Assembly: GCF_006937785.1 (NCBI RefSeq)
Contig: NZ_SJEE01000045.1
Span: 1-36,240 of the forward strand
Source: Pseudanabaena sp. UWO311
GTDB lineage: Bacteria > Cyanobacteriota > Cyanobacteriia > Pseudanabaenales > Pseudanabaenaceae
Direction: 5' to 3'
Length of the DNA stretch: 36,240 bases
In this document: piece by piece, positions 8,251 to 15,897 of the stretch
Layout: the number at the start of each line of letters is the position of its first letter
How positions within the stretch are numbered: position 1 is the first letter of the stretch
Notes under the pieces: model-generated
What the model was told of the DNA's origin: nothing
The model's input: only the letters and a program-made list of their open reading frames with translations
The model's database searches: none
Made by a program: the position numbers and the translations under genes

Positions 8251-8389
8251 GGAGAACCACACTTTTGAAGTGTGGTTCTCCGCACAGTTATCTCCATGAA
8301 CAAAAGTGCGATCGCACTTTTGTTCATGGAAAATTAAACTCAACAATAGTTTTAAAAAGCAGAAACTGGCGTAGCCAGTTTCTGCTTTT
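8251..8389. repeat. cluster of three hairpins between hspA and the 8533 gene
   Basis: Three separate perfect stems occur: 8251-8281 (14 bp, loop TTG), 8293-8330 (loopless 38-bp palindrome centred on GCGATCGC) and 8355-8389 (16 bp, loop GTA). They lie between divergent genes, so none is a simple terminator. The remainder of 8142-8532 holds the presumed hspA promoter and a partial inverted repeat AGAAGTA/TACTTCT (about 8165-8200). No gene was recognised there. Confidence 0.75.
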
Positions 8390-8532
8390 GATTTTTAAGT
8401 TTTGTAACGAGTCGCGTAGATTGTGCGGTGACCGATGACAGGTGGATAAATGAGTCAAAAGCTGAGTCCATAAATGAGCCTTTTGAACTCAACATTTTTG
8501 GCAATCTATTAAATATCAGTTGAGGAAAAGGT

Positions 8533-8739
8533 ATGAGACTATTTTTAAGCAATGGCTTTATCGTTATTATCGCGATCGCATCAGCTTGTACTAATTCTTT
8601 AGACGCGATCGCTATCAATGCCAATAATTATGTCCCTGCTCACAACGATCTATCTCAGTCTTCTTTAAGTCATCCAACGAATATTTCTGTTATTTCTCAA
8701 AACAACCCTCGTCTACCCCGTCCCAAGGGAAGTCGATAA
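8533..8739 (+). CDS. short exported peptide or lipoprotein-like protein, unknown
   Basis: The 68-residue protein has a strong N-terminal hydrophobic stretch (FLSNGFIVIIAIASAC, residues 4-19). Cys19 follows A-S-A, so a weak lipobox is possible; otherwise it is a Sec signal peptide. The mature part is polar, Asn/Ser-rich, and ends with Pro/Arg (LPRPKGSR). It is supported by a good ribosome site (GAGGAAAAGG, 1 base before ATG on the purine run) and by HIP1 sites in frame. No family recognised. It stands alone and is convergent with the 8775 gene. Confidence 0.55.
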   Translation: MRLFLSNGFIVIIAIASACTNSLDAIAINANNYVPAHNDLSQSSLSHPTNISVISQNNPRLPRPKGSR

Positions 8740-8774
8740 ATTAATTTAAAAATCCTGAATGATTTTGAGAATCT

Positions 8775-9707
8775 TTATGCTCTCTGCGGTTGCTTCTTTG
8801 ATAAGATTTTTCTGAGATAGCCACCTGCGATTGCTACGGGAATTGTTAGATAAAGTGCAGTTGTAAAGAACCAAGAAGGCGAGGGTGAAGGGTTTGTATA
8901 ATGCATCAATATCCCCAAACTCGTGGATATAGTCCCAGTTAAAGCCGCATTAAAGATTTCATTTTGTTTCGCACAGTGAGCCGAGAAAAAACCTCCTGCA
9001 CTGGAAAATGTTAATCCGATACATAGATAGATAATCAAAAATAGATTGCTTGAGAATTCTGATTGCATCTGGTAGGGGCTTTTCCCCTGAAGGGTAAGCA
9101 ATACAGTCGCGATCGAGGTAAAGAAAAAACCTGCCGCTTCTGAACAAATAATATCTAGCAAAAATCCATAGATTGCAGCTCTAAGGTTAAAGCAACTACT
9201 TAATTGGGTGAGTAATTGGATTAGGAAATTAGATTTTTTATTTCTGTCAGATTTGTCCGCAGATTCCTTGATTAGTGGTTTTGAGTCTGTAATCAGGACT
9301 CCTTGAGAATCTTTTGCTTCAGTACTCAAGTTTTGCTGAGATCCTTCTAGCATATCAGGTGTAATTTCTTGCCTATAAATTGGAGGAAGCGGATTTAAAT
9401 CTACTTTATGGCTCCAGTTAGGAATGTCGGAGCTTGTTTCCTTTCCATAAATTTCTAGGGTGTTGATATTGGCGATCGCTAAATTTTGGATGCCCGTGAG
9501 AACCATTGACACGTATTTTGACTGTTCTGGTACTTTTCCAGATTCCAATAAAATCTGTAGACAATCTTCTTTAAGTCGAACTGAAGCAGTTACGCCGCGA
9601 CGTTGGAAAGAGCGATTCATCAAGATAGAAATGGCTTTTATATTTCCTCTTTGAGCCTGTTCTTTGAGATTGCTTCCCTTCTTAGGATCTTGAGCTTGGT
9701 CTTCCAT
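8775..9707 (-). CDS. membrane protein with a soluble N-terminal domain, partner of the PrsW-TPR gene
   Basis: The 310-residue protein has a soluble N-terminal domain (about residues 1-85: KEQAQRGNIKAISILMNRSF ... GVTASVRLKEDCLQILLESG). I have seen this pattern in cyanobacterial proteins but it has no function I know. A polar linker (about 100-165) precedes four hydrophobic segments (about 175-290), ending in a basic tail. The start codon lies one base after the stop of the upstream PrsW-TPR gene, so translation is probably coupled. It could be a regulator or substrate of that protease. The function is unknown. Confidence 0.7.
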   Translation of the reverse strand: MEDQAQDPKKGSNLKEQAQRGNIKAISILMNRSFQRRGVTASVRLKEDCLQILLESGKVPEQSKYVSMVLTGIQNLAIANINTLEIYGKETSSDIPNWSHKVDLNPLPPIYRQEITPDMLEGSQQNLSTEAKDSQGVLITDSKPLIKESADKSDRNKKSNFLIQLLTQLSSCFNLRAAIYGFLLDIICSEAAGFFFTSIATVLLTLQGKSPYQMQSEFSSNLFLIIYLCIGLTFSSAGGFFSAHCAKQNEIFNAALTGTISTSLGILMHYTNPSPSPSWFFTTALYLTIPVAIAGGYLRKILSKKQPQRA

Positions 9708-9708
9708 A

Positions 9709-11442
9709 TTAGCGAACTCCTTTCTTGGCTATTTTACGCATGATTTTTTGTTGGGATTGTTGGACTTCTTCCCAGTCAGGATAGAGGACTAGAGCGCGAT
9801 TATATGATTTTAGAGCTTCGCGATCGCGCCCTAATTCTTCTAAAACTAAGCCTTGACTATACATAGCACGGGCATATTGGGGATCGATTTGGAAAGCTTT
9901 TTCGTAAGCGACAATCGCCTCTGGATAACGTTTTAGTTCGTACAGTATATCTCCGCGTTGATGCCAGATATAGGCATAGTTGGCAATTTCGATCGCTTTG
10001 TCGATCGCTTTTAAAGCTTCTTGATTTTTCTTGGTATAGCCAAGTGCTAAGCTACGGATATACCAAGCAAATACATGCCGTGGATTGATTTCAATTGCGC
10101 GATCGGCTGATGCAAGAGCTTCTGAAAATCGACCTAACCGACCTAGTGCGTCGCCTCGATTGGCATAGATATCTGCAAGGCGTTTCTTCCCTTTGCTACC
10201 TAAGTCGCCTTTGGCTTGAATTGCTAAATCATAATCTGCTAAGGCTAAGGTGTAATTCTCTTGATAAAAGTATGCTTCAGCGCGATTATAATATGCCAAA
10301 GCATATTCAGGATCAAAGGCGATCGCTTGGCTATAGTTGTCGATCGCTGAGTCCACATTGTTTAGAAAGAAGTTTGCAATTCCTTTATAGTTATAGGCTA
10401 CAGAGTTTCGTGGATTTTTGCTTAATATGCGATCGCAGTCGCGAATCACGCCTGCATAGTCTTTACGTTCATATTTTGCCTTAACTTGATAGATGTCGCC
10501 ATCATCATTATCATCATTGCTAGCAACGGCGCTAGATTCACCACTACTATTGCTATAGCGTCCAGCCAATTTACTCATACTCTGAGGTATCCAATAACTA
10601 GCCGCGATCGCTGTGGCAACTCCGACTAACCACAAAATCGGAGAATGCCAATGCCAAGCCCACCATTTCCGACTATTTTTATTGGTGCTTTGCTTGCTTG
10701 ATAGATTCTCATCTGTTGTTGGAACTAGATTAAGTTTTTGGAAATAGCGCACTGTAAAGAAGACGCTACCAAATAAGCCAATAAATACAGCTAGAGAACT
10801 GAGCCAAGTATGGAGAAATAGCAAAGAGTTAAAAGTGCCATGCAGAAGAATCGCGGCAAATAATGCTTTGAGTGCAATCCATGGGCGATGTCGATCGGCG
10901 CTTTTTGCTTCTGCGAGAATGCTACCCATGATGACACCTGCGATCGCGTGCATCGGCAAGCTTACAAAGGCTCTGGCTTGAGCAATGTAATGCCCCATTT
11001 TGCTATGCAGCATAAACACATACATAATGTTCTCAATACAAGCAAATCCTAAGCCAATGCAGACCGTTAACATAATGATGTTGGTTTTGGTCTTAAAGGA
11101 TTCGCTTTTCTTGAATGCTGCTAGCAATATTAATAGCTTTAAGGCTTCTTCGATGAGTGCTGATAGGATGAATCCTCCTAATAAAGCATCTGGCAAAGAG
11201 AACGAAGGAGTATCTATTGAGGTATTCATCTGTTGGAAATAGTTAGCGACTTTATTCCCAGATAAAATATACGCGCCAACTCCTTCGACAAATCCCGCTG
11301 GAATGATGCAAGCCATTCCCATCAAGAGAGCTTTGAACTTGTCTTGATAGGGTTCACCAATTTGGCGATCGCATTCATAGAAGTAACAAAGAATGGCGAT
11401 CGCGGGTGCGATCGCGATAAAGAAACTCCAGAATAAAGACAT
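9709..11442 (-). CDS. PrsW-family intramembrane protease fused to TPR repeats
   Basis: The N-terminal half (about 240 residues, 7-8 hydrophobic segments) carries all PrsW/CPBP-like motifs: EExxK (IEEALK, about 97-102), GFACIEN (about 132-138), HAIAG with His165 and LHGTFN with His201 (numbering from ATG 11442). PrsW proteins are glutamic-type intramembrane proteases, such as the one that cuts RsiW to release SigW. After another membrane segment (about 263-280), residues 315-575 hold about seven TPRs (for example NPRNSVAYNYKGIANFFLNN) for protein binding. I chose ATG 11442; a GTG at 11457 would add 5 residues. The likely role is regulated cleavage of a TPR-recruited membrane substrate. It is the first gene of a two-gene operon. 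Confidence 0.85.
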   Translation of the reverse strand: MSLFWSFFIAIAPAIAILCYFYECDRQIGEPYQDKFKALLMGMACIIPAGFVEGVGAYILSGNKVANYFQQMNTSIDTPSFSLPDALLGGFILSALIEEALKLLILLAAFKKSESFKTKTNIIMLTVCIGLGFACIENIMYVFMLHSKMGHYIAQARAFVSLPMHAIAGVIMGSILAEAKSADRHRPWIALKALFAAILLHGTFNSLLFLHTWLSSLAVFIGLFGSVFFTVRYFQKLNLVPTTDENLSSKQSTNKNSRKWWAWHWHSPILWLVGVATAIAASYWIPQSMSKLAGRYSNSSGESSAVASNDDNDDGDIYQVKAKYERKDYAGVIRDCDRILSKNPRNSVAYNYKGIANFFLNNVDSAIDNYSQAIAFDPEYALAYYNRAEAYFYQENYTLALADYDLAIQAKGDLGSKGKKRLADIYANRGDALGRLGRFSEALASADRAIEINPRHVFAWYIRSLALGYTKKNQEALKAIDKAIEIANYAYIWHQRGDILYELKRYPEAIVAYEKAFQIDPQYARAMYSQGLVLEELGRDREALKSYNRALVLYPDWEEVQQSQQKIMRKIAKKGVR

Positions 11443-11646
11443 AAAATTTACCAACACGTCTTTGTCATATAGTTAATTCTAGAGAATCAAAAGCTATGCA
11501 ACAAAAAATGTTGATATGTTTTACATAAAGCCTTACCACCTAGCCTTTATCCCACAGAATCGAGTGCCAATGTTTCTGCGATCGCTTTTATTTTCTCGCT
11601 CAGTCTATAGTAGTGTTATCACATAAAAATATCATGCAGTCTTAAT

Positions 11647-13407
11647 ATGCCAAGTCTCAGCCTCAAGCCATCGCACAAGCCGATTAAAAATTACTATGAA
11701 GCTTTGGATCGCTATGGCAAGTTAGGCATAGTGCATGAGGGTGCGGTGCTGTCAGCTTTTCAGCAGTTGTTAGAGTCCTGTGGGCGACAGTTTGACTGGA
11801 CTTTAGAGCAGCAATTTGCGATTAAGCGATCGCAAAAACAGCCAATTCGCATTGATGGGGCATTAGTAGATATTTATCGTTTACAGCGTGCTTATTGGGA
11901 AGCGAAGGATAGCAAGGATGATCTGAAGAAGGAAGTTCAGAAAAAGTTTGCGGTGGGCTATCCCAAAGACAATATTATTTTTCAGCAACCCGATCGCGCC
12001 ATTCTTTATCAAGATGGCAAGTTGGTAATGGATGTGGACATTACCAAAGAGCAGGAACTTGTGGATGTGGTGCGCCAGTTTTTTGAATATCGTGCGCCTG
12101 CGATCGCGCAATGGGAAAAGGCGGCTGAGGAATTTGGCGATCGCGTAAAGGATCATGCTACGGCTTTGCTGGAGCTAATCCGTACACAGGAGAAGACTAA
12201 CAAAAAGTTTATTGATGCGTTTGCGGCGTTTATGCAGCTTTGTCGTCAGTCGATTAATCCCAATCTGGCGGAGTCAGCGGTTGAGGAGATGTTGATTCAG
12301 CATTTGCTAACGGAACGGATTTTTCGGAGTGTGTTCAATAATCCTGATTTTGCGCAGAGAAATATTATTGCGGTTGAGATTGAGAAGGTGATCAATGCTT
12401 TGACTTCTAAGCATTTTAGCTGCGCTCATTTTTTGAGTAGTTTGGATCGGTTTTATGGGGCGATCGAGGAGACGGCGGCAACGATTGATGATTTTTCGCA
12501 AAAGCAGGATTTTCTGAATACGGTCTATGAGAAGTTCTTTCAGGGCTTTTCGACAAAGGTGGCTGACACGCATGGGATTGTGTATACACCGCAGCCGATT
12601 GTGAATTTCATGGTAAACAGTGTGGAGGAGATTTTGCAACGGGAGTTTGGGAAGTCTCTGGTGGATAAGGGTGTGCATATTCTCGATCCGTTTGTGGGAA
12701 CGGGAAATTTCATCATACGGGTAATGCGCGAGATTGCGGAAATTCAGAAGTCGGCTTTGCCTCATAAGTACGAGCATGAGTTGCATTGCAATGAGGTAAT
12801 GTTGTTGCCCTATTACATTGCTTCGATGAATATTGAGCATGAGTATTTTGAGCAGACTGGGAAGTATGAGGCTTTTGAGGGGATTTGTTTAGTGGATACG
12901 TTTGAGGATCAGCGTATTGAGCAGTTGGGTTTGTTTACGCCTGAAAATATGAAACGGGTAGAAAGACAAAGAGAATCAGATTTGTTTGTGGTGATTGGGA
13001 ATCCTCCGTACAATGTGGGTCAGTTGAATGAGAATGACAATAATAAGAATCGCAAGTACACGACTAAAAATAAGACTGGGATTGACGATCGCGTAGCGGC
13101 TACCTATGCCAAAGCTTCAAAGGCGACTTTGAAAAACTCTCTTTCCGATCCTTATGTAAAAGCAATTCGTTGGGCAAGCGATCGCATCGGTGATGAAGGT
13201 GTAGTGGCTTTTGTGACCAATAACAGTTTTATCGATGGGATTGCGTTTGATGGGATGCGCCAATATCTAGAACAGGAGTTTGATCAAATTTATGTGTTTG
13301 ATTTAGGCGGCAACATTCGCAAAAATCCTAAGCTGTCAGGCACAACTCATAATGTTTTTGGCATTCAAGTTGGGGTAAGTGTTAATATTTTTGTAAGAAA
13401 GCGTTAG
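11647..13407 (+). CDS. type ISP-like restriction-modification enzyme, N-terminal part (interrupted gene)
   Basis: The 586 codons hold a PD-(D/E)xK-type nuclease segment (Asp75...Glu85-Ala-Lys87 in DIYRLQRAYWEAKD), a helical spacer, and an N6-adenine methyltransferase core with DPFVGTGNF (347-355, SAM binding) and GNPPY (451-455, catalytic). No helicase domain is present, so the layout resembles single-chain nuclease-methylase-specificity enzymes. The frame stops at FVRKR, where family members continue into the target-recognition domain. That continuation is found in the same frame at 14137. The stop is therefore caused by an inserted toxin-antitoxin pair. The fragment keeps both catalytic centres but has lost its specificity domain. 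Confidence 0.85.
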   Translation: MPSLSLKPSHKPIKNYYEALDRYGKLGIVHEGAVLSAFQQLLESCGRQFDWTLEQQFAIKRSQKQPIRIDGALVDIYRLQRAYWEAKDSKDDLKKEVQKKFAVGYPKDNIIFQQPDRAILYQDGKLVMDVDITKEQELVDVVRQFFEYRAPAIAQWEKAAEEFGDRVKDHATALLELIRTQEKTNKKFIDAFAAFMQLCRQSINPNLAESAVEEMLIQHLLTERIFRSVFNNPDFAQRNIIAVEIEKVINALTSKHFSCAHFLSSLDRFYGAIEETAATIDDFSQKQDFLNTVYEKFFQGFSTKVADTHGIVYTPQPIVNFMVNSVEEILQREFGKSLVDKGVHILDPFVGTGNFIIRVMREIAEIQKSALPHKYEHELHCNEVMLLPYYIASMNIEHEYFEQTGKYEAFEGICLVDTFEDQRIEQLGLFTPENMKRVERQRESDLFVVIGNPPYNVGQLNENDNNKNRKYTTKNKTGIDDRVAATYAKASKATLKNSLSDPYVKAIRWASDRIGDEGVVAFVTNNSFIDGIAFDGMRQYLEQEFDQIYVFDLGGNIRKNPKLSGTTHNVFGIQVGVSVNIFVRKR

Positions 13408-13421
13408 AGGTTAAATCAGCT

Positions 13422-13850
13422 ATGCAATTTGCGAGAATTACAACTAATCCTCAAAAGATGGGCGGCGTGCCATGTATTCGATCTTTGAGAATACCTGTTA
13501 CGACTGTCGTTGATATGTTTGCTGACGGAATGCGAGATCAAGAAATTTTACAAGCATTACCTAGTCTAGAAGCAGAAGATATACACGAAGCTCTTCAGTA
13601 TGCGGCTACAACATTAAGAGTCAATCTAGAGACTCAAGGACTCAAAGAAGTTGTTCAACAGACTGTCCAAGAGACGATGAATGGGGTTTTGAGAAAAGAG
13701 AAATTTGCTTTTATCTTCTCTCAGATGCCTTATGTCAGTGATGAGGAACAAGCGGACATTGAGGAACATTTTGGTTCGCCATCTGATTATGACAGATCTG
13801 AATTTGTAGATATGACAGATTGGGTGAGAGATGAAACTAGTTTTAAGTAA
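13422..13850 (+). CDS. DUF433-domain antitoxin with a toxin-neutralising tail
   Basis: In this 142-residue protein, residues 1-62 match the DUF433 pattern (NPQKMGGVPCIRSLRIPVTT ... DMFADGMRDQEILQALPSLE), a small HTH-like domain common in antitoxins. A helical linker follows. The C-terminal part, MPYVSDEEQADIEEHFGSPS through VDMTDWV, is a tail seen in separate antitoxins that pair with RelE/ParE toxins. The whole therefore looks composite: a DNA-binding end and a toxin-binding end. The ribosome site AGAGG overlaps the stop of the broken upstream gene. The frame overlaps the toxin gene by 20 bases, as is typical for type II pairs. It is AT-rich and lacks HIP1 sites. Confidence 0.8.
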   Translation: MQFARITTNPQKMGGVPCIRSLRIPVTTVVDMFADGMRDQEILQALPSLEAEDIHEALQYAATTLRVNLETQGLKEVVQQTVQETMNGVLRKEKFAFIFSQMPYVSDEEQADIEEHFGSPSDYDRSEFVDMTDWVRDETSFK

Positions 13851-14106
13851 AAATGCGATTAAGTTTCTTGAAAAGATTCCACCCAAAGATAGCGAAAAAA
13901 TCAAAGCTAAAATCCTCTATTTACTTGATTTAGCAGAAAAGCCAGATTCAATTATCTCTAAAGAACTTGATGTCAAGCCATTAAAAGGTTCTTGGGATGG
14001 CTTTTCAAGACTAAGGATTGGGAAAATCAGGGTTGTATATGTAATTGATTTTGAACAAAATGAATTACTCATTTATGCGATAGATTTTAGGGGAGATATT
14101 TATTAA
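13831..14106 (+). CDS. RelE/ParE-family toxin
   Basis: This 91-residue basic protein has the RelE/ParE fold pattern: an N-terminal strand and helix (LSKNAIKFLEKIPPKDSEKI), a central KPLKGSWDGFSRLRIGKIRV segment and the final strands VVYVIDFEQNELLIYAIDFR. RelE-like toxins are ribosome-dependent mRNA endonucleases, while ParE toxins poison gyrase; which applies here cannot be told from sequence alone. Length is full and no frameshift is seen, so the toxin looks intact. It overlaps the preceding antitoxin by 20 bases and is very likely co-translated. Confidence 0.85.
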   Translation: MKLVLSKNAIKFLEKIPPKDSEKIKAKILYLLDLAEKPDSIISKELDVKPLKGSWDGFSRLRIGKIRVVYVIDFEQNELLIYAIDFRGDIY

Positions 14107-14127
14107 TGTTAAGGTTAAAACTGAATT

Positions 14128-15288
14128 ATGAGAAAGGCTAAGATTTATTATGCGCGGATGGATGAGTTTTGGCGCAAGGAACAGAAGTTAAGTTGTTTGG
14201 AGAAGTTTGAGAATCTACAAGATATTGATTGGCAAAAGATTCAACCAAACTCAAAATATGTTTGGTTAACGGAAGGATTTGAGGATGATTTTGATAGTTT
14301 TATTGCGTTGGGAAGCAAAGAAACTAAAGCATCAAAGGTAGATGTAACTGATTGTATTTTTAAAATTTTTAGCAATGGAGTTAAAACTAATCGCGATTCT
14401 TGGGTTTATAATTTTAGTTATAGAGATTTAGAAATAAATATCCAAAGAACAATTGATACTTATAATGATCAATTAATTAGCTGGAAGCAAAAAGGTAACA
14501 AATCTCTTAATATTGACGATTTTGTTACCTGTGATGACACTAAAATAAGTTGGAGTAGTACTCTTAAAAACTACTTAAATGCAGGTATTAAAATAGATTA
14601 TTTTTTAGAAAGAATTAGGAGTTCACTTTACCGACCTTTCTGCCTACAGTTTCTCTATTTTGATGAGATATTAAATGATCGTCGTGGACAATTTCCATTA
14701 ATATTTACAACAGTTAAGGAGGAAGAGGAAAATAGAATAATTTGTGTTAGTGGTCTTGGTAGCAATAAAGAGTTTCAATCTTTAGTTACTAAACTAATTC
14801 CTTGCTTTGATATGTTAGAAAAAACTCCGTGTTTCCCTTTCTATATCTATGATGAAGATGGAAATAATCGCCAAGAAAACATTACAGATTGGGCGTTAGA
14901 ACAATTCCAAACCCATTATCAAGATCCCAAAATTACCAAATGGGACATCTTCCATTACACCTACGCCCTACTCCATCATTCCCAATACCGCGATCGCTAC
15001 GCCGCCAACCTCAAACGAGAACTACCGCGCATCCCCTTCGCACCAGAATTTCAGGGTTTTGCGATCTCAGGAAAACGCCTCACCGAAATCCATATCAACT
15101 ACGAACAACAACCCGAATATCGCCTCAAACATATCGAAAACAAAGACCTCCCAATCGATTGGCGAGTCGAAAAAATGCGCCTCAGCAAAGACAAAACCCA
15201 AATCAAATATAACGACTTCCTCACCCTTACAGGCATTCCCCCAGAAACCTTTGAATACAAACTAGGCAACCGTTCCGCCCTAGACTAG
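14128..15288 (+). CDS. type ISP-like restriction-modification enzyme, specificity part (interrupted gene)
   Basis: The 386 codons continue the enzyme begun at 11647. KIYYARMDEFWRKEQKL directly follows the methyltransferase core in family members, and the remainder is the target-recognition region (Type_ISP_C-like), with conserved blocks near LYRPFCLQFLYFDEILNDRR and DWALEQFQTHYQDPKITKWD. The ATG at 14128 is probably accidental, since it overlaps the insertion border. The frame ends at TAG 15286-15288 inside GNRSALD-stop-IIDQYQV, where a Trp codon (TGG) is expected. Bases from about 14150 to 14880 are AT-rich without HIP1. From about 14890 the composition changes to C-rich with HIP1. Confidence 0.8.
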   Translation: MRKAKIYYARMDEFWRKEQKLSCLEKFENLQDIDWQKIQPNSKYVWLTEGFEDDFDSFIALGSKETKASKVDVTDCIFKIFSNGVKTNRDSWVYNFSYRDLEINIQRTIDTYNDQLISWKQKGNKSLNIDDFVTCDDTKISWSSTLKNYLNAGIKIDYFLERIRSSLYRPFCLQFLYFDEILNDRRGQFPLIFTTVKEEEENRIICVSGLGSNKEFQSLVTKLIPCFDMLEKTPCFPFYIYDEDGNNRQENITDWALEQFQTHYQDPKITKWDIFHYTYALLHHSQYRDRYAANLKRELPRIPFAPEFQGFAISGKRLTEIHINYEQQPEYRLKHIENKDLPIDWRVEKMRLSKDKTQIKYNDFLTLTGIPPETFEYKLGNRSALD

Positions 15289-15462
15289 ATCATCGATCAA
15301 TACCAAGTCAGCACCGACAAACGGAGCGGCATCACCAACGATCCTAATCGTCTTGATGACGAAGAATACATCGTGAGATTGATTAAGCAAGTCATCACCG
15401 TTAGTTTGGAAACCGTTAAAATTGTCAAAGGTCTACCAGATTTAGGACTACCAAAGGATTAA
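15289..15462 (+). pseudogene. stranded C-terminal tail of the restriction-modification enzyme
   Basis: The frame continues past the amber codon for 57 residues (IIDQYQVSTDKRSGITNDPN ... VITVSLETVKIVKGLPDLGL) to TAA at 15460-15462. It has no start codon or ribosome site of its own. Its sequence is the usual end of this enzyme family. With the insertion removed and TAG read as Trp, the ancestral protein would have been about 1026 residues. Confidence 0.8.
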
Positions 15463-15463
15463 C

Positions 15464-15772
15464 ATGATAATTACTTTGACACCTGAACAAGAAAAATTCG
15501 TGTTTGAGCGAGTACAAAGCGGTCAATACAAAGGTGTTGACGATGTTATCGACTTTGCATTTCAGCTTTTAGAAAAATATGAGTTGAAGAAGCGAGAGGA
15601 TGAACTCAAACAAAAAGTGATCGAGGAAGTTCGTCAAAAAGTTCTTGTAGGAATGGAAGATATTCGACAAGGAAGAGTTGTTGATGGAGAAGTTGTGTTT
15701 GAGCAGCTACAAGAATGTTTATCTAAAAAATCACAAGAGAGATTTGCTTTGCTTTTATCGCAATTACCGTAG
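15464..15772 (+). CDS. ParD-like antitoxin without an adjacent toxin
   Basis: The 102-residue protein has an N-terminal LTPEQEKFVFERVQSGQYKG pattern and a VIDFAFQLLE helix, the ribbon-helix-helix DNA-binding region of ParD/CopG-type antitoxins. A charged coiled helix and a C-terminal segment VVDGEVVFEQLQECL follow. It starts one base after the end of the restriction-modification frame. No ParE or other toxin frame is present in the 125 bases downstream, nor on the other strand nearby. It may be an orphan, may silence a distant toxin, or may have belonged to the restriction operon. Confidence 0.7.
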   Translation: MIITLTPEQEKFVFERVQSGQYKGVDDVIDFAFQLLEKYELKKREDELKQKVIEEVRQKVLVGMEDIRQGRVVDGEVVFEQLQECLSKKSQERFALLLSQLP

Positions 15773-15897
15773 ATCTAAAATATAAAGTACAATTATGAAA
15801 ATCATTGGTTTTCGTCTAAATTAACTGAACTAACATCTAAAATATGCATCTTTATAGAAGCCGCTAGGAAAGTTTATTTATCTTTATCAAGAAACTT

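Larger units (their letters stand above)
13402..14136 (+). mobile_element. 735-bp toxin-antitoxin insertion inside the restriction-modification gene
   Basis: AGAAAG stands at 13396-13401 and again at 14131-14136. Removing 13402-14136 joins GTA-AGA-AAG to GCT-AAG in frame and restores VRKAKIYYARMDEF, a sequence expected in an intact type ISP-like enzyme. The segment contains exactly one antitoxin and one toxin gene and no transposase. A second pair, AGGTTAAA (13408-13415 and 14112-14119), lies just inside the borders. Confidence 0.6.

Noticed and set aside
8352-8624. Minus-strand frame overlapping the start of the 8533 gene
   Set aside because: It covers a hairpin cluster and the well-supported ribosome site of the opposite gene, and has no good start of its own.
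10095-10484. Plus-strand open frame of 129 codons opposite the TPR region
   Set aside because: It is antisense to clear TPR repeats and its Arg/Leu-rich product reflects the repeat codons.
12307-12840. Long minus-strand open frame (177 codons) inside the restriction-modification gene
   Set aside because: It lies fully antisense to a recognised methyltransferase core, has a low-complexity basic composition and no motif; it is a shadow of the real frame.
13422-14106. TA genes as original members of the restriction operon rather than an insertion
   Set aside because: The restriction frame resumes in phase at 14137 and the AGAAAG direct repeats restore the protein exactly, which fits insertion better.
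14889-15265. Two overlapping plus-strand frames in the 3' part of the specificity gene
   Set aside because: Products are Pro/Arg/Ser-rich out-of-frame readings of a family-conserved sequence.
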